Made by a program: the position numbers and the translations under genes. Below are positions 7,912 through 15,420 of a stretch of DNA of 64,000 nucleotides, in pieces. Source of the DNA: G963422745 sp965214285 (lineage in GTDB: Bacteria; Actinomycetota; Acidimicrobiia; Acidimicrobiales; Aldehydirespiratoraceae); assembly GCA_965214285.1 (NCBI GenBank), contig OZ243946.1:1674001-1738000 (forward strand), written 5' to 3'. Within the stretch, counting starts at the first letter, position 1. Each line of letters opens with the position of its first letter. Under the pieces are notes generated by a model that saw only the letters and a program-made list of their open reading frames with translations, ran no database searches and was not told where the DNA came from.

Positions 7912-9431
7912 CCGGTCCGATGCCAGGCCCTGGGCACGGCGGGCCGGTGAGTCGCCGGCCTGCAGATGGTCGTGTGGCGGGACATGGAGGGCCTGGCGGG
8001 CCTGCCGGGCCGGGTTGGCAGCGGCCGGTGCCTGGTCGTGCGGCGGGGTCTGGAGGCTCTGGATGGGAGCGGCCGGCGCCTGGTCGGATGCCTGGGCCTG
8101 GGCCCGGCGGGTCTGTGCAGGGGCAGCCCGCGGGCCATCGCATGGCTGATCCCGCCGGGCCGCAGCAGGCCGTGGGTCTCTTGGGCCAGCCCATGCGCCA
8201 CCGCATAGCAAGCAGGGCCAACGTGGTCTGGCTGGCATTGTTCGTCGTGTTCCTGGTCGCCGCCGCGGTGATGGTGGCCCGACTGTGGGCAGAGGGCACA
8301 AAGGCAGCCCTGAACTCCACGGAAGGCCAGCTCATCGAAGTCATCACTGACCCCGAGCAGCCCGGTTTCGAGGCGCTTCTCGATCCCACGCCGACCCTGC
8401 TCATCGCCCACACCGACAACGGCGAGCTGATAGGCGTGACCGTGATGGCCCGGACGGCAGTGGAGGGCGGCGGCCACATGATCCTGATTGGACCCAACGT
8501 GCTGGTGGAGGCAGTCCCGGGCTCAGGGGAGGGCAGGTTCGTCAACGATGCGTACATTGAGAACGGGCTCGGAGGGGTCGAGGAGATCCTGGGGCAGATG
8601 TTCGGCTTCGGATTCGTGAATGCGATCGAGATGTCGACGCCCGAGCTCGGGGCGTCGCTGGGCCTGGTGCAGCCGATTCAGATGGAGCTGCTCGATGACC
8701 TCGGCCCGGAGGCGGACTCCGACAGCATCGAGGTGTGGCTTGAGCGCGGCATCACAGAGCTCGACGGCCCCACAGCAGCAGAGGTCTACAGCCATCTCGG
8801 CGCCGATGAGGCGGAGGTGAACCGTCAGGAACGCCAAGCAGATCTGTGGCAGGACTGGATCGACAAGATCGGCACTGCAGCAGATCCGGACTCTGCGGCG
8901 GCAGTCAGCGACCGGGTGCTGGCCGCCTATCTGCTGGCCTTCTCCAGAGGCGAGGTGCAGGTGCAGACCTTGCCGACCCGGATGGCGGTGTTCGACGACA
9001 ACAAGCCGTTCTATGTGCTCGACGCCGAGGACTTGACGTGGATCTCAGAGCTGTCCGAGGCAATCGTTCCCGTTCCGGTGCCGCCTGCGGGGGAGTCCTG
9101 GCCACGAATCCGGCTTCTCGACGGCACCGGCAGCAGCGCAACCCGCGATGCCGCCCTGGCGGCACTGTTCGATCTCGAGATGCAGGCGGTGATCCTCGGC
9201 AATGCGGACGAGTTCAGCGTGGAGACCTCGCGGGTGATCCATTACGAGCCTGATGACGCAGCCGAAGCGGCCGAAGACGTCGTCGATGACGCGGATGCCC
9301 AAGCGGTTGTCGATGCAACCGATGCGCAGGCTGTCGCTGACCGGCTGGGCATCGAGCTGGAGATCGCCGAAGGCCCCGATCAGGCGGGGATCCTCACGGT
9401 GGTGATCGGCACCGACTGGCCGCTGTCGTGA
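7908..9431 (+). CDS. LytR C-terminal domain protein with degenerate LCP region
   Basis: A 507-residue single-pass membrane protein. Residues 1-100 are a cytoplasmic glycine/proline-rich tail made of loose repeats (GPGHGG, GPGGPAGPG, RPAPGRMPGPGPGG). One helix (NVVWLALFVVFLVAAAVMVA) follows, then an extracytoplasmic region aligning with the LytR-CpsA-Psr fold and a C-terminal LytR_C domain beginning RIRLLDGTGSSATRDAALAA. LCP enzymes attach polymers to peptidoglycan using arginines in an RSDT and SIPRD context; I see neither here, so catalysis is doubtful. It starts at GTG 7908 overlapping nadD and ends overlapping rsfS, so all three are translationally coupled. An envelope or regulatory role is inferred. 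Confidence 0.75.
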   Translation: MTGPMPGPGHGGPVSRRPADGRVAGHGGPGGPAGPGWQRPVPGRAAGSGGSGWERPAPGRMPGPGPGGSVQGQPAGHRMADPAGPQQAVGLLGQPMRHRIASRANVVWLALFVVFLVAAAVMVARLWAEGTKAALNSTEGQLIEVITDPEQPGFEALLDPTPTLLIAHTDNGELIGVTVMARTAVEGGGHMILIGPNVLVEAVPGSGEGRFVNDAYIENGLGGVEEILGQMFGFGFVNAIEMSTPELGASLGLVQPIQMELLDDLGPEADSDSIEVWLERGITELDGPTAAEVYSHLGADEAEVNRQERQADLWQDWIDKIGTAADPDSAAAVSDRVLAAYLLAFSRGEVQVQTLPTRMAVFDDNKPFYVLDAEDLTWISELSEAIVPVPVPPAGESWPRIRLLDGTGSSATRDAALAALFDLEMQAVILGNADEFSVETSRVIHYEPDDAAEAAEDVVDDADAQAVVDATDAQAVADRLGIELEIAEGPDQAGILTVVIGTDWPLS

Positions 9432-9907
9432 GCGAGCGCGAGAGCGAGACCGGGAGCGGACCGGACGGCAGATCACAAGGGCCTGTGGCAGAACCTGACC
9501 TCCTGAGCCTGGTTCGCCAGGCTGCTGCGGTGGCTGATCACAACCACGGTGCCGACACCTTGATCATCGACGTCGCCGATGTGCTGGCCGTGTCGGACTA
9601 CTTCGTGATCACCAGTGCCTCGAATCGACGGCTCGTGGCGGCGATCGCAGCTGAGGTAGAGGAGAAGCTGCGCGCCATGGGCGGGCCGAAGCCGATCCAT
9701 GTCGAGGGGCTCGGCGAATGCGAATGGGTCCTCATGGACTACGGCGGATTCGTGGTTCACGTCTTCCGCCGGCCTGAGCGCGAGTTCTACCGCCTGGAGA
9801 AGATCTGGCAGGACTGCCCTGGCGTCTCCTGGACGCCGCTGGTCAGGGCCGGGCCACCGCCTGGCGCGGCCTCCGGGTCAAGTCCGGACACCGCACTTTC
9901 AGGCTGA
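9428..9907 (+). CDS. rsfS: ribosomal silencing factor RsfS
   Basis: A 159-residue RsfS/YbeB-family protein, which binds ribosomal protein L14 and blocks subunit joining under nutrient limitation. Family motifs are DTLIIDVADVLAVSDYFVI, RRLVAAIAAEVEEKLR, HVEGLGECEWVLMDYGGFVVHVF and REFYRLEKIW. It starts at GTG 9428, overlapping the previous stop by 4 bases. N-terminal residues 1-20 (SERESETGSGPDGRSQG) and the final 25 residues are poorly conserved extensions. Function is well supported by the family. Confidence 0.93.
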   Translation: MSERESETGSGPDGRSQGPVAEPDLLSLVRQAAAVADHNHGADTLIIDVADVLAVSDYFVITSASNRRLVAAIAAEVEEKLRAMGGPKPIHVEGLGECEWVLMDYGGFVVHVFRRPEREFYRLEKIWQDCPGVSWTPLVRAGPPPGAASGSSPDTALSG

Positions 9908-9920
9908 TCCCAAGTCGGGG

Positions 9921-9949
9921 TTGACATATTGCGCGCGACAGCCCATACT
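9921..9949 (+). promoter_or_regulatory. near-consensus sigma-70 promoter, leaderless
   Basis: TTGACA (9921-9926), a 17-bp spacer and CATACT (9944-9949). The predicted transcription start is at or one base before the ATG at 9957, and no ribosome binding site exists. This is the clearest two-hexamer promoter in the window. Confidence 0.8.
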
Positions 9950-9956
9950 GTGCGCC

Positions 9957-10616
9957 ATGGACAACACCCAACACACAATCACCGTTGACGACGACGTCTT
10001 CAGCGCCTTGCAAGCTCGTGCCGAGCCCTTGGTGGACGACGCCAATTCGGTGCTGCGCAAGCTGCTTGCCTCGTCCAGTCAGGCCCCCGCGCCTGCCCGC
10101 GGGCGCCCTGCAGCGAAGAAGCGTGCAGCGAAGAAGCGTGCAGCGAAGAAGCCTGCGGCCAAGCGCACGAGGAAGGCTGCGGCAAAGAAGTCGGTGGCAA
10201 AGGCCCAGCCCAAGGCCCAGCCAAAGGCCCAGCCCAAGGCCAAGCGTGCACAACGGGGCAGCCTGCTGCCGGAGTCGGAGTTCGAGGTCCCGCTGCTGGA
10301 GGCAATCCAGGAGAGGGGCGGCTCGGCCAAGGCCAAGGATGTCATCACAGCCATCGGCGAGAAGCTCGGCGGCAAGCTGGGCCAGATCGACAAGGAGTCG
10401 ACATCCAGCGGAGTCCGCTGGCAGAGCCGGGTCAGCTTCGTTCGCATGAGGCTGATCAAGGACGGCCAACTGAAGTCCGACTCGCCGCGTGGAATCTGGG
10501 AGATCACCGAAGCCGGACGGGCACGTCTGCGCCCGGCAGGGGGCTTCGCTATGGGACCCGGCAGCTCTGCTCCAAGCAGCTCCGCTCCGTTCAGTTCCGC
10601 TCCCAGCGACTCTTAG
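9957..10616 (+). CDS. lysine/alanine-rich DNA-binding protein with Mrr-N-like winged helix
   Basis: A 219-residue basic protein. Residues 5-38 (HTITVDDDVFSALQ and LVDDANSVLRKLL) resemble the ribbon-helix-helix oligomerisation domain of SeqA-like proteins. Residues about 47-100 are a histone-H1-like tail of AAKKR and KAQP repeats. Residues about 105-185 (LPESEFEVPLLEAIQERGG to GIWEITEAGRARL) match the winged-helix N-terminal domain of Mrr-type proteins, without any nuclease domain. A C-terminal SSAP repeat ends it. This suggests a nucleoid-associated or regulatory DNA-binding protein rather than a restriction enzyme. It is driven by its own strong promoter directly after rsfS and followed by a hairpin at 10639-10674. 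Confidence 0.72.
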   Translation: MDNTQHTITVDDDVFSALQARAEPLVDDANSVLRKLLASSSQAPAPARGRPAAKKRAAKKRAAKKPAAKRTRKAAAKKSVAKAQPKAQPKAQPKAKRAQRGSLLPESEFEVPLLEAIQERGGSAKAKDVITAIGEKLGGKLGQIDKESTSSGVRWQSRVSFVRMRLIKDGQLKSDSPRGIWEITEAGRARLRPAGGFAMGPGSSAPSSSAPFSSAPSDS

Positions 10617-10638
10617 GCGACACAAGACAGTCTCGACC

Positions 10639-10674
10639 GTCTCGGCGGATCTGCCTCGGCGGATCCGCCCAGAC
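10639..10674 (+). terminator. GC-rich hairpin terminator candidate
   Basis: Arms GTCTCGGCGGATC (10639-10651) and GATCCGCCCAGAC (10662-10674) pair over 13 bp with one mismatch around a 10-base loop, 23 bases after the stop of the lysine-rich gene. There is no U tract, as is common for actinobacterial terminators. Confidence 0.6.
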
Positions 10675-10794
10675 GGAGGCTCCAGGCGAATCGACATGCC
10701 TCGGCCTGAACGCGCCCGGCGCGCTTTGCCGACGGTGCCGCATCGGGCTGCTGCCCAAGTCAGAGCGGCAGTCCCTCGCAGCGCCCAAAGCGGC

Positions 10795-10890
10795 ACAGTG
10801 CAACGGGGGCGACCAGCTGACGGCAGGTTTCCGGGACGGCTCGGCCGGTCCTAGACTGGCGTCCTTGTGCTTCTGTCGTTGTCGGTCATG
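10795..10890 (+). repeat. promoter/leader module, copy A
   Basis: About 95 bases nearly identical to 12415-12508, with shared blocks GGGCGACCAGC, CGGCAGGTTT, CCGGTCCTA, ACTGGCGTCCTTG and TCTGTCGTT. The central TAGACT (10852-10857) is a -10-like hexamer. It precedes the first glycosyltransferase gene. Confidence 0.75.
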
Positions 10891-11003
10891 ACCCCGTTTG
10901 CGTTGCCGGCTGGCCGGTCCGACCGCTACCCGCTGAGCGCCGAGGCCGAGCACAATGGCGCTGTCTCCTCGGCTGGCGTCGTTGGCCGTTTGGCTGTCGC
11001 TGC

Positions 11004-11017
11004 GGGGGGGGGGGGGG
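11004..11017 (+). repeat. G14 homopolymer tract
   Basis: Fourteen consecutive G in the long leader of the glycosyltransferase gene, the longest homopolymer I found. It could vary in length by slippage, or its length may be a sequencing artefact. Confidence 0.9.
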
Positions 11018-11203
11018 TGCCGGTCGACGCCGAGGCATCGGCGATGCCGTGCACAGCGCTCGGCGTCCTTGTCGGGATCGTCCGCTGCTCGAAGGGAACC
11101 GCGTTGTCGATGAGCCTTTCCCGATATGGCCCCCCAGGCGTAGTCCCCGGCCAGGCTGACCGCGACTTCAGCCGATTCCAGGAGCCAGTCGCCGGGGTTG
11201 GAC

Positions 11204-12328
11204 ATGTCTGAGCAGAGGATCCTCTATCTCTCCGGCAATCTCTCGCACCCGATGAACACAAGGCGCGTCGGCATGCTGAGGGACGCGGGCTTCGAGATCG
11301 AAGCAGCCGGCTTCGACAGGTCGAAATACGGCACCGACACATCGGTCGATCGGTTCAAGACGCTGGGCCACATCGAGGATGGCTCCTACTTCAAGAGGCT
11401 TTCGAGATTCCTGGCTTCGCTGCCGAGGATGCGGCGAGCGATCCGGCGAAACGACTTGGTCTACGTCGTGGCCCCTGACATGGCCGGCGTGGCGCTGCTC
11501 GCGAGACTGGCGATCAGAAAGCCGGTCGTCCTGGAGGTCCCCGACCTCCTGATGGTGCTCGGCGCACCAGGCCTGATCGGCTGGACCCGGCGCAGGATCG
11601 ACCGGTTCGTCGTCGGCCGCTGTCGGCTGCTGGTGCTGACTGCGTCTGAGTACCAGACCTACTATCGCGGTTGGCTTGGCGCAACCACCCCCAGCCTGGT
11701 CTTCGAGAACAAGCCCGATGCAGCGCTCGCATCGGCCTGGCGAGAGCTGCCCAAGCAGAACCCCGGTGTGCCCTTACAGGACCGCCCCATGCGCGTCGGC
11801 TGGTTTGCGGGGATTCGGGATCAGTGGTCCATGGAGCTGATCGAGCACGCCGTCACAGCCTTCGGGGACAAGTTCGAGTTCGTCATCGCCGGCTTGGTGA
11901 CGTCGCGCATCGAGGGCTTCGACGAGTTTCTCTCACGGAACGGCGCCGTCGAGTACCGGGGGGTCTTTCAGCGTCCAGACGACCTGCCCCGGCTCTATTC
12001 GGACGTGGACATGGCGCTGGCTTGCTACGACCCGACGTTCCCCAACGGCTTGTCCCGGTCGTACCGCTCCTACGACGCCTGTGCCTTCAGGACCCCCGTG
12101 ATCGCCAGAGCCGACACCGGGGACGCCCTCTGGGTGCAGCACCACCAGGTAGGCAAGGTGCTCCACAGCTCTGAAGCGTCGGACGCGGCCGATGAGCTCG
12201 CCGGGATCACCAGCGCTGACTGGCTTCGCTGGCGGGACAGCCTGGAGGCGCTGCAGCCTCAGGTCTACACGTTCACCGATGAGCCCGACAGGCTGGCTGC
12301 AGCCCTGCGGGATCTCCTGGCGGACTGA
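11204..12328 (+). CDS. GT4-like glycosyltransferase, paralogue 1
   Basis: A 374-residue cytosolic or membrane-associated protein with a GT-B layout: an N-terminal half starting SEQRILYLSGNLSHP, a middle linker (ASEYQTYY, TPSLVFENKPDA) and a C-terminal nucleotide-sugar half with MRVGWFAGIRDQWSMELIE and VEYRGVFQRPDDLPRLYSDVDMAL. This agrees with family 4-type glycosyltransferases of capsule or exopolysaccharide clusters. It is roughly 70-75% identical by eye to the gene at 14047-15171, with the duplicated ends almost identical in DNA. ATG 11204 is chosen over TTG 11198 by comparison with the paralogue. Sugar specificity cannot be read. Confidence 0.8.
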   Translation: MSEQRILYLSGNLSHPMNTRRVGMLRDAGFEIEAAGFDRSKYGTDTSVDRFKTLGHIEDGSYFKRLSRFLASLPRMRRAIRRNDLVYVVAPDMAGVALLARLAIRKPVVLEVPDLLMVLGAPGLIGWTRRRIDRFVVGRCRLLVLTASEYQTYYRGWLGATTPSLVFENKPDAALASAWRELPKQNPGVPLQDRPMRVGWFAGIRDQWSMELIEHAVTAFGDKFEFVIAGLVTSRIEGFDEFLSRNGAVEYRGVFQRPDDLPRLYSDVDMALACYDPTFPNGLSRSYRSYDACAFRTPVIARADTGDALWVQHHQVGKVLHSSEASDAADELAGITSADWLRWRDSLEALQPQVYTFTDEPDRLAAALRDLLAD

Positions 12329-12357
12329 GGACCCGCAGCCTGCTCCTTGTCGTCTGG

Positions 12358-12393
12358 CTGCTGCTCGGTTCCCGGCACAGGCCCGAGCAGCAG
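12358..12393 (+). terminator. hairpin terminator after glycosyltransferase 1
   Basis: Perfect 11-bp arms CTGCTGCTCGG (12358-12368) and CCGAGCAGCAG (12383-12393) with a 14-base loop, 30 bases after the stop codon. It separates this gene from the second promoter module, so the two glycosyltransferases are probably in different transcripts. Confidence 0.65.
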
Positions 12394-12414
12394 GCCTTCG
12401 CCGCGCGCCGGCGC

Positions 12415-12508
12415 GCAGTGCAAGGGCGACCAGCGGCCGGCAGGTTTACGGGATGGCACGACCGGTCCTACACTGGCGTCCTTGCGCCTCTGTCGTTCTC
12501 GCCCGTGA
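12415..12508 (+). repeat. promoter/leader module, copy B
   Basis: Second copy of the module at 10795-10890, with TACACT (12469-12474) in place of TAGACT. A perfect 14-bp palindrome (GCGCGCCGGCGCGC, 12403-12416) lies at its upstream edge only in this copy. A start near 12481 would give a leader of about 100 bases before the O-antigen ligase-like gene. Confidence 0.75.
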
Positions 12509-12584
12509 TCGTGTCCGCGTTGCAGGCCGCCCCGACGGCGAGCCGCGTTCCACCGAGCAGCGCCCAGCAAGGGGCATCGTCCTC

Positions 12585-14054
12585 GTGAACGGGGGCCTGG
12601 CAGCTCTCGAGCGCTCTGCCGGCTCGTCTCGGGAAGTCCCTTCGCTTGCCACGCTCGTCGCTGTGGGCCGCGAGAAGGCGGTCCCCTGGATGCTCAGCCT
12701 GTTTCTGGTGCTGGGCCCGGTCCACTGGCTGCCCGGCATCCCCCAGGGCGTCGTGCGGGTGGCGGAATGGCTGCTGATCGTGCCGGCACTGGGCCTGGTG
12801 TTCGCGAGCGAGTTCTTCGAAGGCAGACGGCCCTGGCCGCGCGGCCTGCTGGGGCCGGTTGGCTTCGGCGCTCTGCTGGTGCTGTGGATCCCGGGACTGG
12901 CACGGGCAGCGACGCTCTCCGACGTCGTCGACTTCCTGATCGCCTTGTGCAGTTCCTGGGCCTTCTTCTGGTGCTTCTTCTGCGTGGCCAGGGACAGCGG
13001 CGTGGTATGGGTCGTCTTGCGGCGCTCGGTCGCGATCATGAGTGTGCTGGCGGCCGTAGCCTTGATCAAGGACGCCGACTGGAACAACGTCGGCTACGGG
13101 GTGTACAGGGTCAAGGAGACCAGCGGCGGCTTGGCCGCAAGCAGCACTGCTTGGGCGATGGGCTTGGCTTTGTTCCTGCCCTTGACAGCGCTCCCCTTTG
13201 CGGCCATTCGGAGGCACAGGCCGCCGGGATGGAAGAGCCTCAGCATCATCGGGGCTCTGCTGATCATCAGCAGCCAGTTCGTCGTCGGCGGCCGAAGCGG
13301 ACTGCTGGCAAGCCTGTTCGTGATCGTCGGCCTCGTGCTGTTCCGCTCGTCGAGAGAGCTCGCGGTGATCGTCGTTCTGGCCTTGCTCCTGGGCGGCACC
13401 TTTGTGTGTCTCGGCCAGTCTTGCACGGCCCACTTCGGGATCGATCGTCTGCTGGACGACCACAACAAGGCCGTCGAGACCGAGCCAGGCGGCCCTGCAG
13501 AGGTCGCTGCGGCGGTTGACCGCTTCTCGACCAAGCGAGTTCAGGGCTATGCCCTGGGCGTAGAGGAGTTCGCGAAGAGCCCGCTCGTCGGGCATGGGCT
13601 CAGGCAGTTCCTGGTGCGCAAGACCGCGCAAGGCAGCGTCGAGATCCATCATGTCTGGCTGAGCTGGGCCCTGTACGCGGGCGTGCTTCCGCCTCTGGTG
13701 TTGCTGGCCATGGTCGTGGCCATTCTGCGAACCGGACGACAGGTCCTGCGAGATCTGTGCAGGCCACAGAGCGAGCGAACCGCCGCCACGCTGCTGGTCC
13801 TGATCGTGACGACAGGCCTGTTCTTGTCGTTGTTCGAGGTACAGGTCCCGATCACCTACTTCCACGTGTCGGCGATCTGGTGGGCGGCAGCAGGTGCCCT
13901 GGTCGGGATCGCCGGCCGCTCTCCGGGTGCTGTCCTTCCGGTGAGCCGATTCGACGTGGGCCCCGATATGGTCACCGAGTGGAGTCGCCCGACCAGGCTC
14001 TCCGAGATTCCAGCCGGCCCCTGGAGCCTGTCCGTAGGAGTTGAGCGTGCCTGA
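12585..14054 (+). CDS. O-antigen ligase/Wzy-like polysaccharide membrane protein
   Basis: A 489-residue protein with about ten to twelve membrane segments, including VPWMLSLFLVLGPVHWLPGI, VAIMSVLAAVALI and VIVVLALLLGGTFVCLG. A large external loop contains VETEPGGPAEVAAAVDRF and the Wzy_C/WaaL-type signature GYALGVEEFAKSPLVGHGL followed by IHHVWLSWALYAGVL. This fits the O-antigen ligase/polymerase superfamily, which joins or polymerises lipid-linked sugars outside the membrane. GTG 12585 is chosen because AAGGGG lies ten bases upstream and because the longer frame from 12192 would run through the promoter module and the previous gene. Its end overlaps the next glycosyltransferase gene by 8 bases, showing coupling. 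Confidence 0.82.
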   Translation: MNGGLAALERSAGSSREVPSLATLVAVGREKAVPWMLSLFLVLGPVHWLPGIPQGVVRVAEWLLIVPALGLVFASEFFEGRRPWPRGLLGPVGFGALLVLWIPGLARAATLSDVVDFLIALCSSWAFFWCFFCVARDSGVVWVVLRRSVAIMSVLAAVALIKDADWNNVGYGVYRVKETSGGLAASSTAWAMGLALFLPLTALPFAAIRRHRPPGWKSLSIIGALLIISSQFVVGGRSGLLASLFVIVGLVLFRSSRELAVIVVLALLLGGTFVCLGQSCTAHFGIDRLLDDHNKAVETEPGGPAEVAAAVDRFSTKRVQGYALGVEEFAKSPLVGHGLRQFLVRKTAQGSVEIHHVWLSWALYAGVLPPLVLLAMVVAILRTGRQVLRDLCRPQSERTAATLLVLIVTTGLFLSLFEVQVPITYFHVSAIWWAAAGALVGIAGRSPGAVLPVSRFDVGPDMVTEWSRPTRLSEIPAGPWSLSVGVERA

Positions 14055-15171
14055 GCAGAGGATTCTCTACCTGTCCAGCCACATCTCGCATCCGAGGGAT
14101 GCAACGCGCATCGGCATGCTCAGGGGCTTGGGCTTCGAGATCGAAGCCGTGGGCTTCGACAGATCGAGCTTTGGCGCCGACAGATCAGGCGATCACTTCG
14201 AGATTCTGGGCCACCTCGAGGACGGGGCCTACTGGCAGAGGATTCCGAGGTTCCTGGCTTCGCTGCCGAGGATTCGGCGAGCCATCCGGCGAGGCGATTT
14301 GGTCTACGTCATGGCCCCCGACATGGCTGCCGTCGTTCTGCTCGCGGGGCTGGCGATCGACAAGCCCGTGGTTCTCGAGGTCCCCGACGTCCCGGCGATG
14401 GTCGGCGCGCCTGGCGTGATCGGCTGGTTCCGCCGCAGGATCGACCGCTTCGTCGTCGCTCGCTGCCGGATGCTGGTGCTGACCACCTCGGAATACCAGG
14501 TCTACTATCACGATCGGATGGGGGCCGGCACTCCCAGCCTCGTCGTCGAGAACAGGGTCGATGCAGCGATCGCAGCGGGCTGGCGAGAGCTGTCCGAGCA
14601 GAACCCCGACGTGCCTCTGGTGGATCGGCCAATGCGAATAGGCTGGTTCGCCCACATCCGGGACCAGTGGTCGATGGAGCTGATCGAGCATGTCGTCGAG
14701 GGATTCGGGGACAGGTTCGAGTTCGTCATCGTGGGAGCGGTGGCATCGAATATCGAGGGCTTCGAAGAGTTCTTGGCGCGGAACCCCGCGGTGGAGTACC
14801 GGGGGGCCTTCCGGCGCCCCGACGACCTGCCCCGGCTTTATTCGGACGTGGACATGGCGCTGATCTGCTATGTCCCTTCGTTCCCCACCGGCTTGGCCCA
14901 GTCCTATCGCTTCTACGACTCCTGCGCCTTCAAGACACCCATGATCGTCCGACGCGACACCGGGGATGCTCGGCGGGTGCAGTTCCACCAGCTCGGCAAG
15001 GTGCTCCGCGGCTCCAGCGCCAAGGACGCGGCGCTCGATCTCGGCAGCATCAGCAGTGCAGACTGGCTCCGCTGGCGGGACAACATGGAGGCGCTGAAGC
15101 CTCAGGTCTACACGCTCACCGATGAGCCCGACAGGCTGGCTGCAGCCCTGCGGGAGCTCCTCGAGGACTGA
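14047..15171 (+). CDS. GT4-like glycosyltransferase, paralogue 2
   Basis: A 374-residue paralogue of the gene at 11204-12328, with the same layout (PEQRILYLSSHISHP, RPMRIGWFAHIRDQWSMELIE, YRGAFRRPDDLPRLYSDVDM). GTG 14047 is chosen because GGAG (14037-14040) lies six bases upstream; TTG 14041 would leave no spacing. It overlaps the O-antigen ligase-like gene by 8 bases. Divergence is spread over the whole length and strongest in the acceptor half, so the two enzymes may add different sugars or recognise different acceptors. The duplication probably included the promoter/leader module. Confidence 0.8.
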   Translation: MPEQRILYLSSHISHPRDATRIGMLRGLGFEIEAVGFDRSSFGADRSGDHFEILGHLEDGAYWQRIPRFLASLPRIRRAIRRGDLVYVMAPDMAAVVLLAGLAIDKPVVLEVPDVPAMVGAPGVIGWFRRRIDRFVVARCRMLVLTTSEYQVYYHDRMGAGTPSLVVENRVDAAIAAGWRELSEQNPDVPLVDRPMRIGWFAHIRDQWSMELIEHVVEGFGDRFEFVIVGAVASNIEGFEEFLARNPAVEYRGAFRRPDDLPRLYSDVDMALICYVPSFPTGLAQSYRFYDSCAFKTPMIVRRDTGDARRVQFHQLGKVLRGSSAKDAALDLGSISSADWLRWRDNMEALKPQVYTLTDEPDRLAAALRELLED

Positions 15172-15216
15172 AGCTGAGCGGCCCGCTGTTCGCCGCCGCG
15201 GGCGTTGGGGAGCCGA

Positions 15217-15250
15217 GGGTGTGGTGGAGCTAAGGGTGTGGTGGAGCTAA
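15217..15250. repeat. exact 17-bp tandem repeat covering the tRNA-Ala 3' end
   Basis: GGGTGTGGTGGAGCTAA at 15217-15233 is repeated at 15234-15250. The second copy contains the acceptor 3' strand, discriminator and CCA of the tRNA-Ala gene. Duplication of a tRNA 3' end is a typical scar of site-specific integration, although simple slippage would look the same. Confidence 0.85.
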
Positions 15251-15314
15251 GGGGAATCGAACCCCTGACCTCTTCCATGCCATGGAAGCGCTCTGCCAAC
15301 TGAGCTATAGCCCC
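15239..15314 (-). tRNA. tRNA-Ala (GGC)
   Basis: A complete cloverleaf of 76 bases including an encoded CCA. The acceptor stem is GGGGCTA/TAGCTCC, the anticodon stem-loop CTTCC-ATGGCAT-GGAAG gives anticodon GGC, and the T arm is AGGGG-TTCGATT-CCCCT. It sits convergent to the second glycosyltransferase gene at the edge of the polysaccharide block, with its 3' end tandemly duplicated. Confidence 0.97.
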
Positions 15315-15406
15315 GCTCCTGTGGCGAGCCTAGCAGCGCCCCCTCGGGCCGACACCCGCGATCTTCCTGGCCGGGCCGGCTCCCCGGCGGCGTAGCGACG
15401 ACGGCG

Positions 15407-15412
15407 TAGCGT
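15407..15412 (+). promoter_or_regulatory. -10 hexamer TAGCGT before the second GT-C gene
   Basis: Ends 8 bases before ATG 15421 with no ribosome binding site between, consistent with a leaderless transcript. Confidence 0.45.
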
Positions 15413-15420
15413 CAACAGAG

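Larger units (their letters stand above)
10617..11203. other. 587-bp intergenic region with duplicated promoter module and G14 tract
   Basis: No reading frame here looks like a protein on either strand. The region holds the hairpin above, the first copy of a promoter/leader module (10795-10890) and a run of 14 G (11004-11017), giving the first glycosyltransferase gene a leader of about 340 bases. Confidence 0.7.

Noticed and set aside
10867..11211. A 114-codon frame between the module promoter and the first glycosyltransferase, crossing the G14 run
   Set aside because: Its sequence is not protein-like. A one-base change in the G run would not fuse it to the glycosyltransferase, because a TAG at 11141-11143 lies in that frame.
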